The notes beneath the pieces are model-generated. The model had not been told where the DNA came from. It worked only from the letters and a program-made list of their open reading frames with translations, and made no database searches. Of a DNA stretch of 64,000 bases, positions 52,376 through 61,920 are shown in pieces (the stretch's first letter is position 1; each line of letters starts with the position of its first letter). The position numbers and the translations under genes are program-made. Origin of the DNA: Sphingopyxis microcysteis (GTDB lineage Bacteria > Pseudomonadota > Alphaproteobacteria > Sphingomonadales > Sphingomonadaceae); assembly GCF_012274265.1 (NCBI RefSeq), contig NZ_JAANYY010000003.1, forward strand, positions 618,975 to 682,974, read 5' to 3'.

Positions 52376-53388
52376 CCAGCTTTACCTCGCCCCAGGGCTT
52401 CGCGGCGGCGCTGGCCGATCTCAGCGAACCCGATCCGTATGCCGTGGCTGATGCCCAGATTCGGCAGGCCGAACTCACCAAGCCGGCGGGCTCGCTCGGG
52501 AAGCTCGAGGATCTCGCAATCTTTTTCGCGGGCTGGCGTCGCAAGGCACGGCCGCGGATCGACCGCGCGCGCGCAATCATTTTCGCAGGCAACCACGGCG
52601 TCACCGTGCACGGGGTCAGCGCTTTCCCGGCGAGCGTGACCGCGCAGATGGTGGCGAATTTTGCGAGCGGCGGCGCGGCGATCAACGCGCTGGCGGGTGC
52701 GGCGGGGCTGGAGCTGGCGGTCGTCGCGCTCGACCTCGACCGGCCGACCGCCGATTTCACCGTCGCGGCGGCGATGACCGAGGAGGAGTGCCTCGATGCG
52801 CTGAACCGCGGCGCCGCGGCGGTCGATGCCGAGCTCGACCTGATCGTGCTGGGCGAAATGGGGATCGGCAATTCGACCGCGGCAGCAGCGCTCTGCGCGC
52901 GCAGTTTCGGCGGCGACGCGTCGGCGTGGGTCGGCCCCGGCACCGGGGTCGATGGCCATGGCGTCGCGCGCAAGGCCGAGGTGGTCGCGCGCGCCCTCGC
53001 CTTTCATGGCAGGGCGCCTGTGACGGCGTTCGAGACGCTGCGCCGCGTCGGCGGGCGCGAGATTGCGGCGATCGCGGGCGCGATTGTCCGCGCCCGCCAA
53101 TTGAGGATTCCGGTCCTGCTCGACGGTTTCATCTGCAGCGCGGCGCTTGCCCCGCTCGCCGCCGACAATCCGGCGATCGCGGCGCATTGCATCGCGGGCC
53201 ATTGTTCGGCCGAGCCGGGGCACCGGCGCCTGCTGGGTCTGCTCGGGCTCGATCCGCTGCTGGCGCTGAACATGCGGCTCGGCGAGGGCAGCGGCGCGGC
53301 GGTGGCGGCGAACATCATCCGCAGCGCGCTCGCTGCGCATGACGAGATGGCGACCTTTGCCGAAGCGCAGGTGTCGGGGTCGCTGTGA
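52372..53388 (+). CDS. cobT: Nicotinate-nucleotide--dimethylbenzimidazole phosphoribosyltransferase
   Basis: Activates dimethylbenzimidazole to alpha-ribazole phosphate for the lower cobalamin ligand. The 338-residue sequence has AKLTKPAGSLGKLEDL-type start (QAELTKPAGSLGKLEDLA), the FAGNHGVTVHGVSAFP phosphate-binding region, GEMGIGNSTAAAAL and GGREIAAIAGAIVRARQLRI, all diagnostic of CobT. The ATG at 52372 overlaps the DUF1636 stop. Naming follows Salmonella; Pseudomonas calls it cobU. Confidence 0.95.
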   Translation: MTSFTSPQGFAAALADLSEPDPYAVADAQIRQAELTKPAGSLGKLEDLAIFFAGWRRKARPRIDRARAIIFAGNHGVTVHGVSAFPASVTAQMVANFASGGAAINALAGAAGLELAVVALDLDRPTADFTVAAAMTEEECLDALNRGAAAVDAELDLIVLGEMGIGNSTAAAALCARSFGGDASAWVGPGTGVDGHGVARKAEVVARALAFHGRAPVTAFETLRRVGGREIAAIAGAIVRARQLRIPVLLDGFICSAALAPLAADNPAIAAHCIAGHCSAEPGHRRLLGLLGLDPLLALNMRLGEGSGAAVAANIIRSALAAHDEMATFAEAQVSGSL

Positions 53389-53954
53389 GCGGCTTTGCGC
53401 TCCATCTGCTGCGCCACGGGGCGCCCGACACCCCGGGGCTGCTCATGGGACGCACCGATGGCGCACCGACGGCGGCGGGGATCGCGGCATGCGCAGCGCA
53501 GACGGCGGGGCTGGGCATCGAACGGCTCCTCGCGTCGGACTTGATGCGCAGCCGCGCTGCGGGCGAAGCAATCGGCCGCGCCCTCGCGCTGCCACTCACG
53601 ATCGATCCACGCTGGCGCGAACTCGATTTCGGCGACTGGGACGGGCGCGCGAGCTGCACGGTCGATCAAGACGCGCTCGGGCGATTCTGGGACGATCCCG
53701 ACGCGAATCCGGCGCCCGGCGGCGAGCGCTGGTCGGCGCTGGTCGCGCGCGTGGCGGCCGCGCTGGCCGATCTGGCGCCGGTCCCGACGCTGGTCGTCGC
53801 GCACGGCGGTTCGATGCGCGCGGCGCTGCATATCCTCTGCGGCTTCGACCGGCGCCAGCTGTGGACCTTCGACCTGCCCTATGCGGCGCGGCTGTCGCTC
53901 CACGTCTGGCCGGGCGAGCCGATGAGCGCGCAAATCGTCGGACTGACGCCATGA
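53385..53954 (+). CDS. cobC: Histidine phosphatase, probable alpha-ribazole phosphatase
   Basis: A 189-residue phosphoglycerate-mutase-fold phosphatase with the catalytic HLLRHGAPD (RHG) motif, the second His in VVAHGGSMRA and Arg-Glu around WRELDFGDWDG. In a cobT-cobS operon it most likely removes phosphate from alpha-ribazole phosphate or adenosylcobalamin phosphate. The GTG start overlaps the cobT stop (GTGA). The exact substrate is inferred from context. Confidence 0.88.
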   Translation: MSGFALHLLRHGAPDTPGLLMGRTDGAPTAAGIAACAAQTAGLGIERLLASDLMRSRAAGEAIGRALALPLTIDPRWRELDFGDWDGRASCTVDQDALGRFWDDPDANPAPGGERWSALVARVAAALADLAPVPTLVVAHGGSMRAALHILCGFDRRQLWTFDLPYAARLSLHVWPGEPMSAQIVGLTP

Positions 53955-54697
53955 AGGGCTTGCTGATCGCGATCCAGTTCCTGACCCGGCTGCCGACGCC
54001 GCGCATCGCGGTGTCGGGCGAAGAGTTCGCCGCGTCGATGCGCTGGTTCCCCGCGGTCGGGCTGATCGTCGGCGCGCTCGTTGCGGGTGCAGGCTGGGTC
54101 GGCGGGCGCATCGATCCGTGGACGGGCGCGCTGTTCGCGCTGCTGGTCTGGGTTGTGGTCACCGGCGCGCTGCACCTCGACGGGCTGGGCGACATCGCCG
54201 ACGCGAGCGGCGCGGCGCACAAGGCCCGCGGACGGCTGTCCGCCGTCGAGGACCGCGAACGCTTGCTAGCGGTGCTGGCGGACCCGCACGCTGGCAGCTT
54301 TGCGGTCGTCGCGATCGCGCTGCAACTATTGGCCAAGCTGGTGCTGCTCCGCGCATTGATCGATGGCGAGTCATTCATCGCCATCGCGCTGATCCCTTTC
54401 GCAGCGCGCATCGGCCCGCTCGTCTGGTCGCGCGCGCTGCCCGACCTGCACGCGGGACTGGGGTCGCGGTTCCGCAATGTCGTGCGTCCCGTTGATTTCG
54501 CGATCTGGAGCGCGCTGCTACTGACGGCGGCATGGGCGTCACCGTCGTTGCTGGCCGCGCCGCTGGTCTTTCTGCTGTGGGGCTGGTGGCTGAAGCGCCA
54601 GATCGGCGGCATTTCGGGCGACGGCCATGGCGCGGGGATCGAGCTCGGCGAAAGCGCGCTGCTCGCTGCGGCGCTGCTGGTCGTGCATCTGGCATGA
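53951..54697 (+). CDS. cobS: Adenosylcobinamide-GDP ribazoletransferase (cobalamin synthase)
   Basis: Joins adenosylcobinamide-GDP with alpha-ribazole to make cobalamin. It is a 248-residue inner-membrane protein with about six hydrophobic segments, starting LLIAIQFLTRLPTPR and holding the conserved DGLGDIADASGA, the acidic cytosolic active-site loop of CobS, and the GGISGDGHGAGIELGE region near the C-terminus. The ATG at 53951 overlaps the phosphatase stop. The Pseudomonas name is cobV. Confidence 0.95.
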   Translation: MKGLLIAIQFLTRLPTPRIAVSGEEFAASMRWFPAVGLIVGALVAGAGWVGGRIDPWTGALFALLVWVVVTGALHLDGLGDIADASGAAHKARGRLSAVEDRERLLAVLADPHAGSFAVVAIALQLLAKLVLLRALIDGESFIAIALIPFAARIGPLVWSRALPDLHAGLGSRFRNVVRPVDFAIWSALLLTAAWASPSLLAAPLVFLLWGWWLKRQIGGISGDGHGAGIELGESALLAAALLVVHLA

Positions 54698-55662
54698 GCG
54701 ACGCATGGACCTGGCACGGCGGCGCACTGGCAGCGGCGCAGCGCCATTTCGGCGGTAGCGACTGGGTCGACCTGTCGACCGGGATCAACCCGCATCGCTG
54801 GCCGGGCGCCGCCGACATGGCGTTCGACTGGCAGCGCCTGCCCGACCCCGCGGCGCTGGCGGCACTCGAAGCCGCCGCGGCGTCGTATTTCGGCGCCGAT
54901 CCGCGCCATGTCTGCGCGGTGCCGGGCAGCGAGATCGGGCTGCGGCTGGTCGGCGCGATGATCGGCGGTCCGGCGGCGCATATCGCCCCCGGATACCGCA
55001 CCCATGGCGCGATGATCGCGGGCAGCGCGGCGGTCTATCCCGAAGCAGCGCGCGAAAGTCGCGGCACACTGATCCTCGCCAACCCGAATAATCCCGACGG
55101 GCGCGTCATCGACGGCGAGGCGATGCTCGGCCTGCTGCGTGACCGCGACGGCTGGCTGTTGGTCGACGAGGCGTTCGCCGACACCGATCCGGCGCACAGC
55201 GTTGCGGCGGCGGTCGGCGACGACCGGCGGCTCGTCGTCTTTCGCTCGTTCGGCAAATTTTTCGGGCTTGCGAGCGTCCGGCTGGGCTTTGTTATCGCGC
55301 CACCCGCGATGATCGCGGCGCTGCGCGACCGGCTGGGCGCATGGCCGTTGTCGGCGGCGGCGATTGCGATCGGCACCGCCGCCTACGCCGACCACGAATG
55401 GATCGCCGCGGCGCGCGCGCGGCTGCCGCGCGACGCCGCCGCGCTCGACGCGGTTCTGATCCGCCATGGGCATCAGCCCATCGGCGCCTGCCCCTTGTTT
55501 CGGCTGATCGCGGTCGACGACGCGCGCGCGCTGTTCGAACGGCTCGCACGGCGCGCGATCCTGATCCGCCCCTTCGACGACCAGCCACGGTGGCTGCGCA
55601 TCGGCCTGCCCGCCGACGGCGCTGCGCTGGCGCGGCTCGACGCGGCGCTCGTCGATGGCTGA
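54694..55662 (+). CDS. cobD: PLP-dependent aminotransferase-fold, L-threonine-O-3-phosphate decarboxylase-like
   Basis: A 322-residue fold-type I PLP enzyme that should make (R)-1-aminopropan-2-ol phosphate for the cobalamin side chain. It shows WVDLSTGINPHRWP, the substrate loop NPNNPDGR, the PLP aspartate in LVDEAFAD and the Schiff-base lysine in FRSFGKFFGLASVRLGF. The histidinol-phosphate aminotransferase family is its closest look-alike, but the operon decides for CobD. It overlaps cobS by ATGA and cbiB by 8 bases. Confidence 0.9.
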   Translation: MSDAWTWHGGALAAAQRHFGGSDWVDLSTGINPHRWPGAADMAFDWQRLPDPAALAALEAAAASYFGADPRHVCAVPGSEIGLRLVGAMIGGPAAHIAPGYRTHGAMIAGSAAVYPEAARESRGTLILANPNNPDGRVIDGEAMLGLLRDRDGWLLVDEAFADTDPAHSVAAAVGDDRRLVVFRSFGKFFGLASVRLGFVIAPPAMIAALRDRLGAWPLSAAAIAIGTAAYADHEWIAAARARLPRDAAALDAVLIRHGHQPIGACPLFRLIAVDDARALFERLARRAILIRPFDDQPRWLRIGLPADGAALARLDAALVDG

Positions 55663-56593
55663 GCCCATCGCGCTCACTGCGCTGGCGCTCGACGCGGCGT
55701 TCGGCTGGCCGCGGCGGCTCTATCGCCATATCGGCCACCCGGTCGGGCTGTTCGCGCGGATCATCGCCGCCTGCGAGACGCGGTGGAACCGTCCGAAGCG
55801 CAGCGATCGGCGACGTCGCGCCTTTGGCGTGCTGACCCTGCTGCTGCTGTTGATCGTCGCCGCGGGTCCGGCGGGGGCAATCCAATATGGGTTGCTCGCG
55901 TTCTTCGGTGGCTGGGGCTGGGTCGGCATTGCTGTGCTGGCCTGGCCTGCGCTCGCGCAGCGCAGCCTGTTCGACCATGTCCGCGCGGTCGTCGAGCAGC
56001 TGGACCGCGGCGACCTGCCCGCGGCGCGCGGCGCGGTCGGCGCGATCGTCGGCCGCGACACCGCGCCGCTCGATCGGGCCGGGGTCGCGCGCGCTGCGAT
56101 CGAAAGCCTTGCCGAGAGTTTCTGCGACGGGGTCGCCGCGCCGCTGTTCTGGCTGCTGCTGCTCGGGCTGCCGGGTATCTGGGCCTATAAGGCGGTGAAC
56201 ACCGCCGACAGCCTGATCGGCCACCGCGAGGTGCGCTGGCGTGCCTTCGGCTGGGCGGCGGCGCGCGGCGACGATCTGGCCAACTGGATCCCGGCGCGGC
56301 TGTCGGGCGCCCTGATCTGCCTTGCCGGTCGCGGCGGGTGGGGCGTGATGGGACGCGACGCGCGGCGCCACGCGTCGCCCAACGCCGGCTGGCCCGAGGC
56401 GGCAATGGCGGGCGCGTTGGGGCTTCGATTGGCGGGGCCGGTCGCCTATGACGGGGTGATGCACGACAAGCCCTGGATCGGCGACGGCCGCCACGACGCC
56501 GACAGCGGCGACATTGACCGCGCGCTCGCGCTCTATCTCCGCGCCTGCCTGTTGTTGTGGGGAATTGCAGGGGTCGCCGCATGGCTGCGCTGA
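55655..56593 (+). CDS. cbiB: Adenosylcobinamide-phosphate synthase
   Basis: Couples aminopropanol phosphate to adenosylcobyric acid at the membrane. The 312-residue integral membrane protein has [38 protein letters not shown] and [14 protein letters not shown], strong CbiB signatures, and ends with two hydrophobic helices. It lies between the CobD-like gene and cobQ and overlaps both. Also called cobD in the Pseudomonas naming. Confidence 0.95.
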   Translation: MAEPIALTALALDAAFGWPRRLYRHIGHPVGLFARIIAACETRWNRPKRSDRRRRAFGVLTLLLLLIVAAGPAGAIQYGLLAFFGGWGWVGIAVLAWPALAQRSLFDHVRAVVEQLDRGDLPAARGAVGAIVGRDTAPLDRAGVARAAIESLAESFCDGVAAPLFWLLLLGLPGIWAYKAVNTADSLIGHREVRWRAFGWAAARGDDLANWIPARLSGALICLAGRGGWGVMGRDARRHASPNAGWPEAAMAGALGLRLAGPVAYDGVMHDKPWIGDGRHDADSGDIDRALALYLRACLLLWGIAGVAAWLR

Positions 56594-58038
56594 TGGTGCA
56601 AGGTACCGGGTCGGACGTCGGCAAGTCGGTGCTCGTCGCGGGGCTGTGCCGCGCCTTTGCCAACCGCGGGCTGACGGTGCGCCCGTTCAAGCCGCAGAAT
56701 ATGTCGAACAATGCCGCGGTGACGATCGACGGCGGCGAAATCGGGCGCGCGCAGGCGCTGCAGGCGATGGCGTGCCGGACCGCGCCGCACAGCGACATGA
56801 ACCCGGTGCTGCTGAAGCCGCAGGCCGACCGCACGTCGCAGCTGATCGTCCATGGCCGGGTGCGCGGGACGCTGGGCAGCGGCAATTTTCGCGAAGCGCG
56901 CGGCGCGCTGCTGACCGAGGTCATGCGAAGCTACGAACGATTGCAAGCGCAGTGCGACATCGTGGTGGTCGAGGGCGCGGGATCGCCCGCCGAGATCAAC
57001 CTGCGCGTCGGCGACATCGCCAATATGGGCTTTGCCCGCGCCGCCAATGTCCCCGTCATCCTGATCGGTGACATCGACCGCGGCGGCGTGATCGCGTCGG
57101 TCGTCGGTACCCGCGCAGTGATCGATCCCGCGGATGCGGCGATGATCCGCGGGTTCCTGATCAACAAGTTCCGCGGCGATCCGGCGCTGTTCGACGATGG
57201 CTATCGCGAGATCGAAAAGCGCAGCGGCTGGCCGGGTTTCGGCGTCATTCCCTGGCTCGGCGCCGCAGCGCGGCTGCCGAGCGAGGATGCCGTGATCCTC
57301 GAACGCCCCGCCGACCCGCGCGAGGCGCGGCGGATCATCGCCTGCCCTATCCTGCCGCGCATTTCCAATTTCGACGACCTCGATCCGCTCAAGCTCGAGC
57401 CCGGGGTCGAGGTGGTGATGGTGCCGCCGGGGCGTCCGATCCCCGCCGAGGCGGCGATCATCGTCCTGCCCGGATCGAAAGCGACAATTGCAGATCTCAA
57501 GGCGCTGCGCGCCGAGGGTTGGGATATCGACATCAGGGCGCATCACCGCCGCGGCGGGATGATCGTCGGGCTGTGCGGCGGCTACCAGATGCTCGGGCGG
57601 CGGATTGCCGACCCGCTGGGGATCGAGGGCGCGCCCGCGGCGGTCGACGGGCTGGGGTTGCTCGATGTTGAAACGACGCTTTCGCCCGCCAAGACGCTGC
57701 GCCATGTCACCGGATCGGCGCTCGGTGCTGCGCTCGAAGGCTATGAAATGCATATGGGCGAAACGCGCGGGTCAGGCACGGACCAGCCCTTTGCGATGCT
57801 GGCCGATGGCGCGCGCGACGGCGCGGTCGGCGGCGATGGCCGCGTGATCGGATCCTATCTCCACGGCCTGTTCGCCTCGGCCGAGCTGCGCCGCGCATTG
57901 CTGGCGCGCATCGGGGTGGCCGGCGGCGGGCGCGACTATGCTGCCGATGTCGACGCGGCGCTCGACGACATCGCGGCCGAGTTGGCGGTGCATGTCGATC
58001 TCTACGGCCTGCTGGCGCTTGCCGGGGTGCGCGGATGA
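56581..58038 (+). CDS. cobQ: Cobyric acid synthase
   Basis: Amidates adenosylcobyrinic acid a,c-diamide at four positions using glutamine and ATP. The 485-residue protein has the N-terminal P-loop-like ATPase domain ([20 protein letters not shown] split, [15 protein letters not shown]) and the C-terminal class I amidotransferase domain with the cysteine in [12 protein letters not shown] and the histidine in GSYLHGLF. Its presence implies the cell can use cobyrinic-type precursors, yet no corrin ring genes are in the window. Confidence 0.95.
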   Translation: MAALMVQGTGSDVGKSVLVAGLCRAFANRGLTVRPFKPQNMSNNAAVTIDGGEIGRAQALQAMACRTAPHSDMNPVLLKPQADRTSQLIVHGRVRGTLGSGNFREARGALLTEVMRSYERLQAQCDIVVVEGAGSPAEINLRVGDIANMGFARAANVPVILIGDIDRGGVIASVVGTRAVIDPADAAMIRGFLINKFRGDPALFDDGYREIEKRSGWPGFGVIPWLGAAARLPSEDAVILERPADPREARRIIACPILPRISNFDDLDPLKLEPGVEVVMVPPGRPIPAEAAIIVLPGSKATIADLKALRAEGWDIDIRAHHRRGGMIVGLCGGYQMLGRRIADPLGIEGAPAAVDGLGLLDVETTLSPAKTLRHVTGSALGAALEGYEMHMGETRGSGTDQPFAMLADGARDGAVGGDGRVIGSYLHGLFASAELRRALLARIGVAGGGRDYAADVDAALDDIAAELAVHVDLYGLLALAGVRG

Positions 58039-58565
58039 CCGGCAGCAGCCTGTTCGTCCTCGGCGGGGCGCGGTCGGGCAAGAGCCGTTATGCGCAGGCG
58101 CGCGCCGAGATGCTGGGCGGCCGCCATCATTTTGTCGCAACCGCCGAAGCGTTCGACGATGAGATGCACGAGCGTATCGCGCGGCATCAGGCCGACCGCG
58201 ACGCGCGCTGGCAAACCGTCGAGGCGCCGCGCGACCTGCCCGCGGTACTCGATGCGCTGAACGCGCCCGATGCGGTGGTGCTGGTCGATTGCCTGACATT
58301 GTGGCTGTCGAACCTGCTGCTCGCCGACGCCGATCCGGGTCTGGCCGAAGGCGAATTATGCAGGGCAATCAAACAGTTCTCCGGTCAGATCATCCTGGTA
58401 TCCAACGAGGTCGGGCTGGGGATCGTCCCCGCCAATGCGCTGGCGCGGCGTTTCGGCGACGCCGCCGGCCGGCTCAATCAGGCGGTCGCCGCGACCGCGG
58501 CCGAGGTCGTGCTGCTCACCGCCGGGCTGCCGTTGACGCTCAAGCCGCGCGCCATCGGGCCATAA
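58035..58565 (+). CDS. cobU: Adenosylcobinamide kinase / adenosylcobinamide-phosphate guanylyltransferase
   Basis: Phosphorylates adenosylcobinamide and attaches GMP, the step before CobS. The 176-residue protein opens with the P-loop [15 protein letters not shown], has [19 protein letters not shown] and the WLSNLL segment, and ends with [23 protein letters not shown] and LNQAVA, all CobU signatures. It overlaps cobQ by ATGA and is the last gene of the operon. Pseudomonas naming is cobP. Confidence 0.95.
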   Translation: MTGSSLFVLGGARSGKSRYAQARAEMLGGRHHFVATAEAFDDEMHERIARHQADRDARWQTVEAPRDLPAVLDALNAPDAVVLVDCLTLWLSNLLLADADPGLAEGELCRAIKQFSGQIILVSNEVGLGIVPANALARRFGDAAGRLNQAVAATAAEVVLLTAGLPLTLKPRAIGP

Positions 58566-58679
58566 CGCGCCGATTCGCGCATCGACCGCCCGCAAAACCG
58601 GGACTTGGCGAACGCCGTATCATGCGGCTATGGCAGCGCATTGATCGGGAATCGCCCGGTCGAGACCAGGAGAGAATTT

Positions 58680-58955
58680 ATGAATCACGCCGAACTGTCG
58701 GACGCCGTCGCCGCGTCGCTGGACCTCAGCAAAGCCGACGGGCGCAAGGCCGTCGACGCCGTCTTCGCCGCGATCGCCGATGCCGCCGCCAAGGGCGACG
58801 AAGTTTCGGTCAACGGCTTTGGCAAGTTCAAGGTCAAGGCAACCCCGGCCCGCGAAGGCCGCAACCCTTCGACCGGCGCGACGATCCAGATCAAGGCCGC
58901 CAAGAAGCTGACCTTTGGCCCGGCAAAGGCCGTCAAGGACCGCCTGAACGGCTAA
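58680..58955 (+). CDS. HU-family DNA-binding protein
   Basis: A 91-residue histone-like protein that bends DNA as a dimer. It has the helical N-half (ELSDAVAASLDLSKADGRKAVDAVF) and the beta-arm region (GFGKFKVKATPAREGRNPSTG) with the conserved RNP segment. AGGAGAG lies 5-10 bases before the ATG at 58680. HU and IHF are hard to separate by eye; the sequence fits HU. Confidence 0.93.
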   Translation: MNHAELSDAVAASLDLSKADGRKAVDAVFAAIADAAAKGDEVSVNGFGKFKVKATPAREGRNPSTGATIQIKAAKKLTFGPAKAVKDRLNG

Positions 58956-58992
58956 TCCACGGCTGATCGATTGCGGCTCAACGCCGTACGCA

Positions 58993-59022
58993 GGGCTCCG
59001 CTGAACCATCGGCGGAGCCCTT
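58993..59022 (+). terminator. Hairpin terminator after the HU gene
   Basis: GGGCTCCGC pairs with GCGGAGCCC around a 10-base loop and is followed by TTGT, about 40 bases after the HU stop. The T run is short. Confidence 0.6.
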
Positions 59023-59210
59023 GTGCTATGGACGACCGACGCCGAAGCGAAGCATCGTCACAGCGCACCGCACTGCAGCCACAGCGTGCCGCCTGGTTCT
59101 GTCGATCGGGATAAGCCCAGCCGCAAGGCGGAATGCAGCGGCATGGCCGACCGCCCGGAAATCGCATCGCCTCCCCGAAGGAGGCGGAACTTTACATAAT
59201 TTGAGAAAAC

Positions 59211-59285
59211 TGGAGCGGGCGAAGGGATTCGAACCCTCGACCCCAACCTTGGCAAGGTTGTGCTCTACCCCTGAGCTACGCCCGC
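59211..59285 (-). tRNA. tRNA-Gly (anticodon GCC)
   Basis: On the minus strand the sequence folds into a cloverleaf: acceptor GCGGGCG/CGCCCGC, D-loop AGCTCAGGGGTAGAGC, anticodon arm CAACC-TTGCCAA-GGTTG with anticodon GCC, and T-arm GAGGGTTCGAATCCCTT. CCA is encoded at 59213-59211. It reads GGC and GGU glycine codons. The flanks hold no gene. Confidence 0.97.
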
Positions 59286-59477
59286 TCTGGCGGCTGGAAA
59301 CCGGTCGGTTCCAGCGGGTGAGGCGGGCGATTAGCACCGGCTTTTTGACTCGGCAAGCCCTGTTTGCGTTTTTTGCCGAAGGGTTGGCATATCGCCCGCA
59401 ATTCCCACATAAGCAGGACAAGAGTCTCTGCGGTCGGCGCGCCGACGCCCGGGGACGCGTAACAGGAGCATGATTTC

Positions 59478-60389
59478 GTGGCCACATTGGGTCTGAATCC
59501 GCAAGAAAAGGAAGCCGTCGAAGCGTTCCGTCGCGACGTCGTCGAACCGTCGATGACCAGCCTCGTGATCCTCGATTTCTGGGCCGAATGGTGCGGGCCG
59601 TGCAAGCAGCTGACCCCGATCCTCGAAAAGGTCGCCGCCGATTATGCCGACAAGGGCGTGTTGCTCGCCAAGATTGACGTCGATGCGAATCGCTTCATCG
59701 CCAGCCAGTTCCAGGTCCAGTCGATCCCGACCGTTTATGCGATTTTCCAGGGCCAGCCGGTTGCCAACCTCACCAACGCGCGCACCGAAAGCCAGCTGAA
59801 GTCGATGCTCGACCAGCTGCTCGCGCAGCTGCCGATCGAAAGCGAAGCGACGGCACGCGCGGTCGAGATCGCGCCGCTGATCGACATGGGTGAAACCGTG
59901 CTGGCCGAAGGCGACGGCGAGCGTGCCGCGAGCATCTTCGGGCAGATCCTCGAAATGGCGCCCGACAATGCTGCGGCACATGGCGGGTTGATCCGCGCCT
60001 TTGTCCTCGCAGGCGATCTGACCAGCGCGCAAGGTGCACTCGACATGCTGCCCGCTGAAATCGCCGACGACCCCGCGATCGCGCAGGCGAAAAGCGCACT
60101 CGCACTGGCCGCCGACGCCCCCGATGCGGGCGAACTGGCGGCGCTTGAAGCCGCTCTTGCGGCGAATCCTGCCGATCATCAGGCGCGCTTCGACCTCGCC
60201 AGTGCGCAGATCGGCGCGGGGCAACGCGACGCGGCTGCCGACAATCTGCTCCATATCGTCGCCGCCGACCGCGAATGGCAGGAGGACGCGGCGCGCGCCA
60301 AGCTGCTGTCGCTGTTCGAAGCCGTGGGGCTGGAGGATCCGTGGGTGACGGCGCAGCGCCGCCGCCTGTCGCTCGTGCTGTTTGGTTGA
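59478..60389 (+). CDS. Thioredoxin-domain protein with TPR tail (CnoX/YbbN-like co-chaperone)
   Basis: A 303-residue protein with an N-terminal thioredoxin domain (active site WCGPC at residues 38-42, cis-Pro in SIPTVYAI) and a C-terminal helical TPR-like half (ALAEGDGERAASIFGQILEMAPDNAAAH split). CnoX protects clients under oxidative stress and passes them to GroEL; the intact CxxC suggests redox activity too. The GTG start at 59478 follows AGGAG. It overlaps the next gene by one base (TGATG). Confidence 0.9.
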   Translation: MATLGLNPQEKEAVEAFRRDVVEPSMTSLVILDFWAEWCGPCKQLTPILEKVAADYADKGVLLAKIDVDANRFIASQFQVQSIPTVYAIFQGQPVANLTNARTESQLKSMLDQLLAQLPIESEATARAVEIAPLIDMGETVLAEGDGERAASIFGQILEMAPDNAAAHGGLIRAFVLAGDLTSAQGALDMLPAEIADDPAIAQAKSALALAADAPDAGELAALEAALAANPADHQARFDLASAQIGAGQRDAAADNLLHIVAADREWQEDAARAKLLSLFEAVGLEDPWVTAQRRRLSLVLFG

Positions 60390-61039
60390 TGAACGCGGAG
60401 GCGCCCCTGACCATTCAGCGGATCGCGATTTTTCCGCTGCCCGGCGCGGTGCTGTTTCCCGGGCTGCACCTGCCGCTGCATATTTTCGAGCCGCGCTATT
60501 CGGCGATGGTGCAGGAGGTGCTGGCGCGCGATCGCCAGATCGGGATGATCCAGCCGCGTATGCTGCCGGGCGAGGAAAGCCGCGAGCCGCCCGCGCTCTA
60601 TGACGTCGGCTGCGTCGGGCGGATTGTCGATGTCGAGGCGCTCGACGAAGGACGTTTCAATCTTGTGCTCGAAGGCGTGGCGCGGTTTCGCGTCCGCCGC
60701 GAACTCGATGTCACCACTCCCTTTCGTCAGGTCGAGGCTGAAATCGAAGCCGAGATCGAGGATGATGCGGTGCTGTCGAGCGTCGAGCGCGCCAGTCTGG
60801 AACGCGAGGCAAAGCGCTTTGCGACAAGGCAGGGTTATGTCGTCGATTGGGATTCGGTCGGGCAGCTCGATGATGCGACGCTGGTCAACGGCATCGCGCA
60901 GGTTGCGCCGTTCGACGCCGCCGCCAAACAGGCGCTGCTGGAAGCGACGCCGATCGACGCGCGCGCCGAGCTGGTCGTCCAGCTGATGCAGTTTTTCGGT
61001 CGCTACGATGGCGACGACGGCCGCGCCACGCTGCAATAG
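60389..61039 (+). CDS. LON-substrate-binding (LON N-domain) protein
   Basis: A 216-residue protein consisting of a stand-alone Lon protease N-terminal domain: IFPLPGAVLFPGLHLPLHIFEPRY, GCVGRIVDVEALDEGRFNLVLEG split. It has no ATPase or protease part. Such proteins are widespread in proteobacteria beside thioredoxin-TPR genes, and their function is not established. The ATG at 60389 shares a base with the upstream stop, so the two are translationally coupled. Confidence 0.9.
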   Translation: MNAEAPLTIQRIAIFPLPGAVLFPGLHLPLHIFEPRYSAMVQEVLARDRQIGMIQPRMLPGEESREPPALYDVGCVGRIVDVEALDEGRFNLVLEGVARFRVRRELDVTTPFRQVEAEIEAEIEDDAVLSSVERASLEREAKRFATRQGYVVDWDSVGQLDDATLVNGIAQVAPFDAAAKQALLEATPIDARAELVVQLMQFFGRYDGDDGRATLQ

Positions 61040-61046
61040 GCGGCAT

Positions 61047-61748
61047 TCAATGCGATTTGCGCGGCGCCGCGTGGCGCGCGATGTCGGCGATCGCGCGGCG
61101 CACGATATGGCGGTCGCTTTCGCTTAGTCGCTCGCTCGTTGCGGTCGCCGTCAGCTGGTGGCGGACCAGCGCCTGTTCGGCAGCGACGCGCGCCTCGATC
61201 CGCGCATTCGTGTGTCGTGCCGACCGCGACATTGTCGCGCGGCGCCGCGTCGCCCAATCGGCAACCAGGCGATCGGCGGCGAGCATCGCCAGCCCGTCGG
61301 CCGCGCGCTGCTCGGTCGCGGCTTCGGCGGCGGGATCGATCAGCCAGTCTTCGGCGCCATCGGCCTGCAAGGCATCGAGCGGCAAGGTTGCGGTGACATG
61401 CCGCCGCCCCGCCGTCCGCTGGTCGCCATGGAGGCGAAGGCGCAGCGCCTGCAGTTCGGCGCGCAGCTGCCAGTTCACATAGGTGGTGAAGCGCGCACGG
61501 GCGGGATCATAGCGTTCGGCGGCGCGGTGCAGCGCGATCGCGCAGACCTGCGCTGCATCATCGGCGACATCGGAGAGGCCGTAGCGGCGGGTGAAATAGC
61601 GGATGCGCGGCGCTGCCAGCTCCGCGAGGCGCGCGAAGGCTCGGTCGGCGCGCGTCCGTGCCCGCGCGCCCGGTGCCATATCGAGCGCGGTTCGCGCCTG
61701 GATATAGTCCGTCACCGCTGTTTCGAGTGCATCGCTTTTTGCCGACAT
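61047..61748 (-). CDS. Sigma-70 region 2-like protein
   Basis: A 233-residue protein with a clear sigma-70 region 2 pattern: LAELAAPRIRYFTRRYGLSD, DDAAQVCAIALHRAAERYDPAR and ARFTTYVNWQLRAELQALRLR, the core-polymerase and -10-binding part of sigma factors. The C-terminal 120 residues are Ala/Arg-rich helices without a recognisable region 4 helix-turn-helix, so it may be a specialised sigma factor, an anti-sigma-like decoy or a phosphorelay-linked variant. It converges with the LON-N gene. Confidence 0.7.
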   Translation of the reverse strand: MSAKSDALETAVTDYIQARTALDMAPGARARTRADRAFARLAELAAPRIRYFTRRYGLSDVADDAAQVCAIALHRAAERYDPARARFTTYVNWQLRAELQALRLRLHGDQRTAGRRHVTATLPLDALQADGAEDWLIDPAAEAATEQRAADGLAMLAADRLVADWATRRRATMSRSARHTNARIEARVAAEQALVRHQLTATATSERLSESDRHIVRRAIADIARHAAPRKSH

Positions 61749-61872
61749 GGTCCGTCCCCATCGTGCCGCGGCGGGGGTGCCGCGGTGACAAGGATAAGGA
61801 AACAGGGTGAGCGGTGGGCTGCTGGAGGGCTAGGTAGAAATACGTACCGCGGCCGAACAAGGCTTAGATGTT

Positions 61873-61902
61873 CCGTCATCCCGGCGAAGGCCGGGATGAC
61901 GG
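61873..61902. repeat. Short hairpin of the GTCATCCCGG family
   Basis: A perfect 12-bp stem CCGTCATCCCGG/CCGGGATGACGG with a 6-base loop CGAAGG, in the 290-base gap between the sigma-like gene and ubiH. Confidence 0.8.
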
Positions 61903-61920
61903 ATGAACAAAACCGGTTCG

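Noticed and set aside
58605-58680. Upstream start for the HU gene
   Set aside because: The extra 25 residues are not HU-like, while AGGAGAG directly precedes the ATG at 58680.
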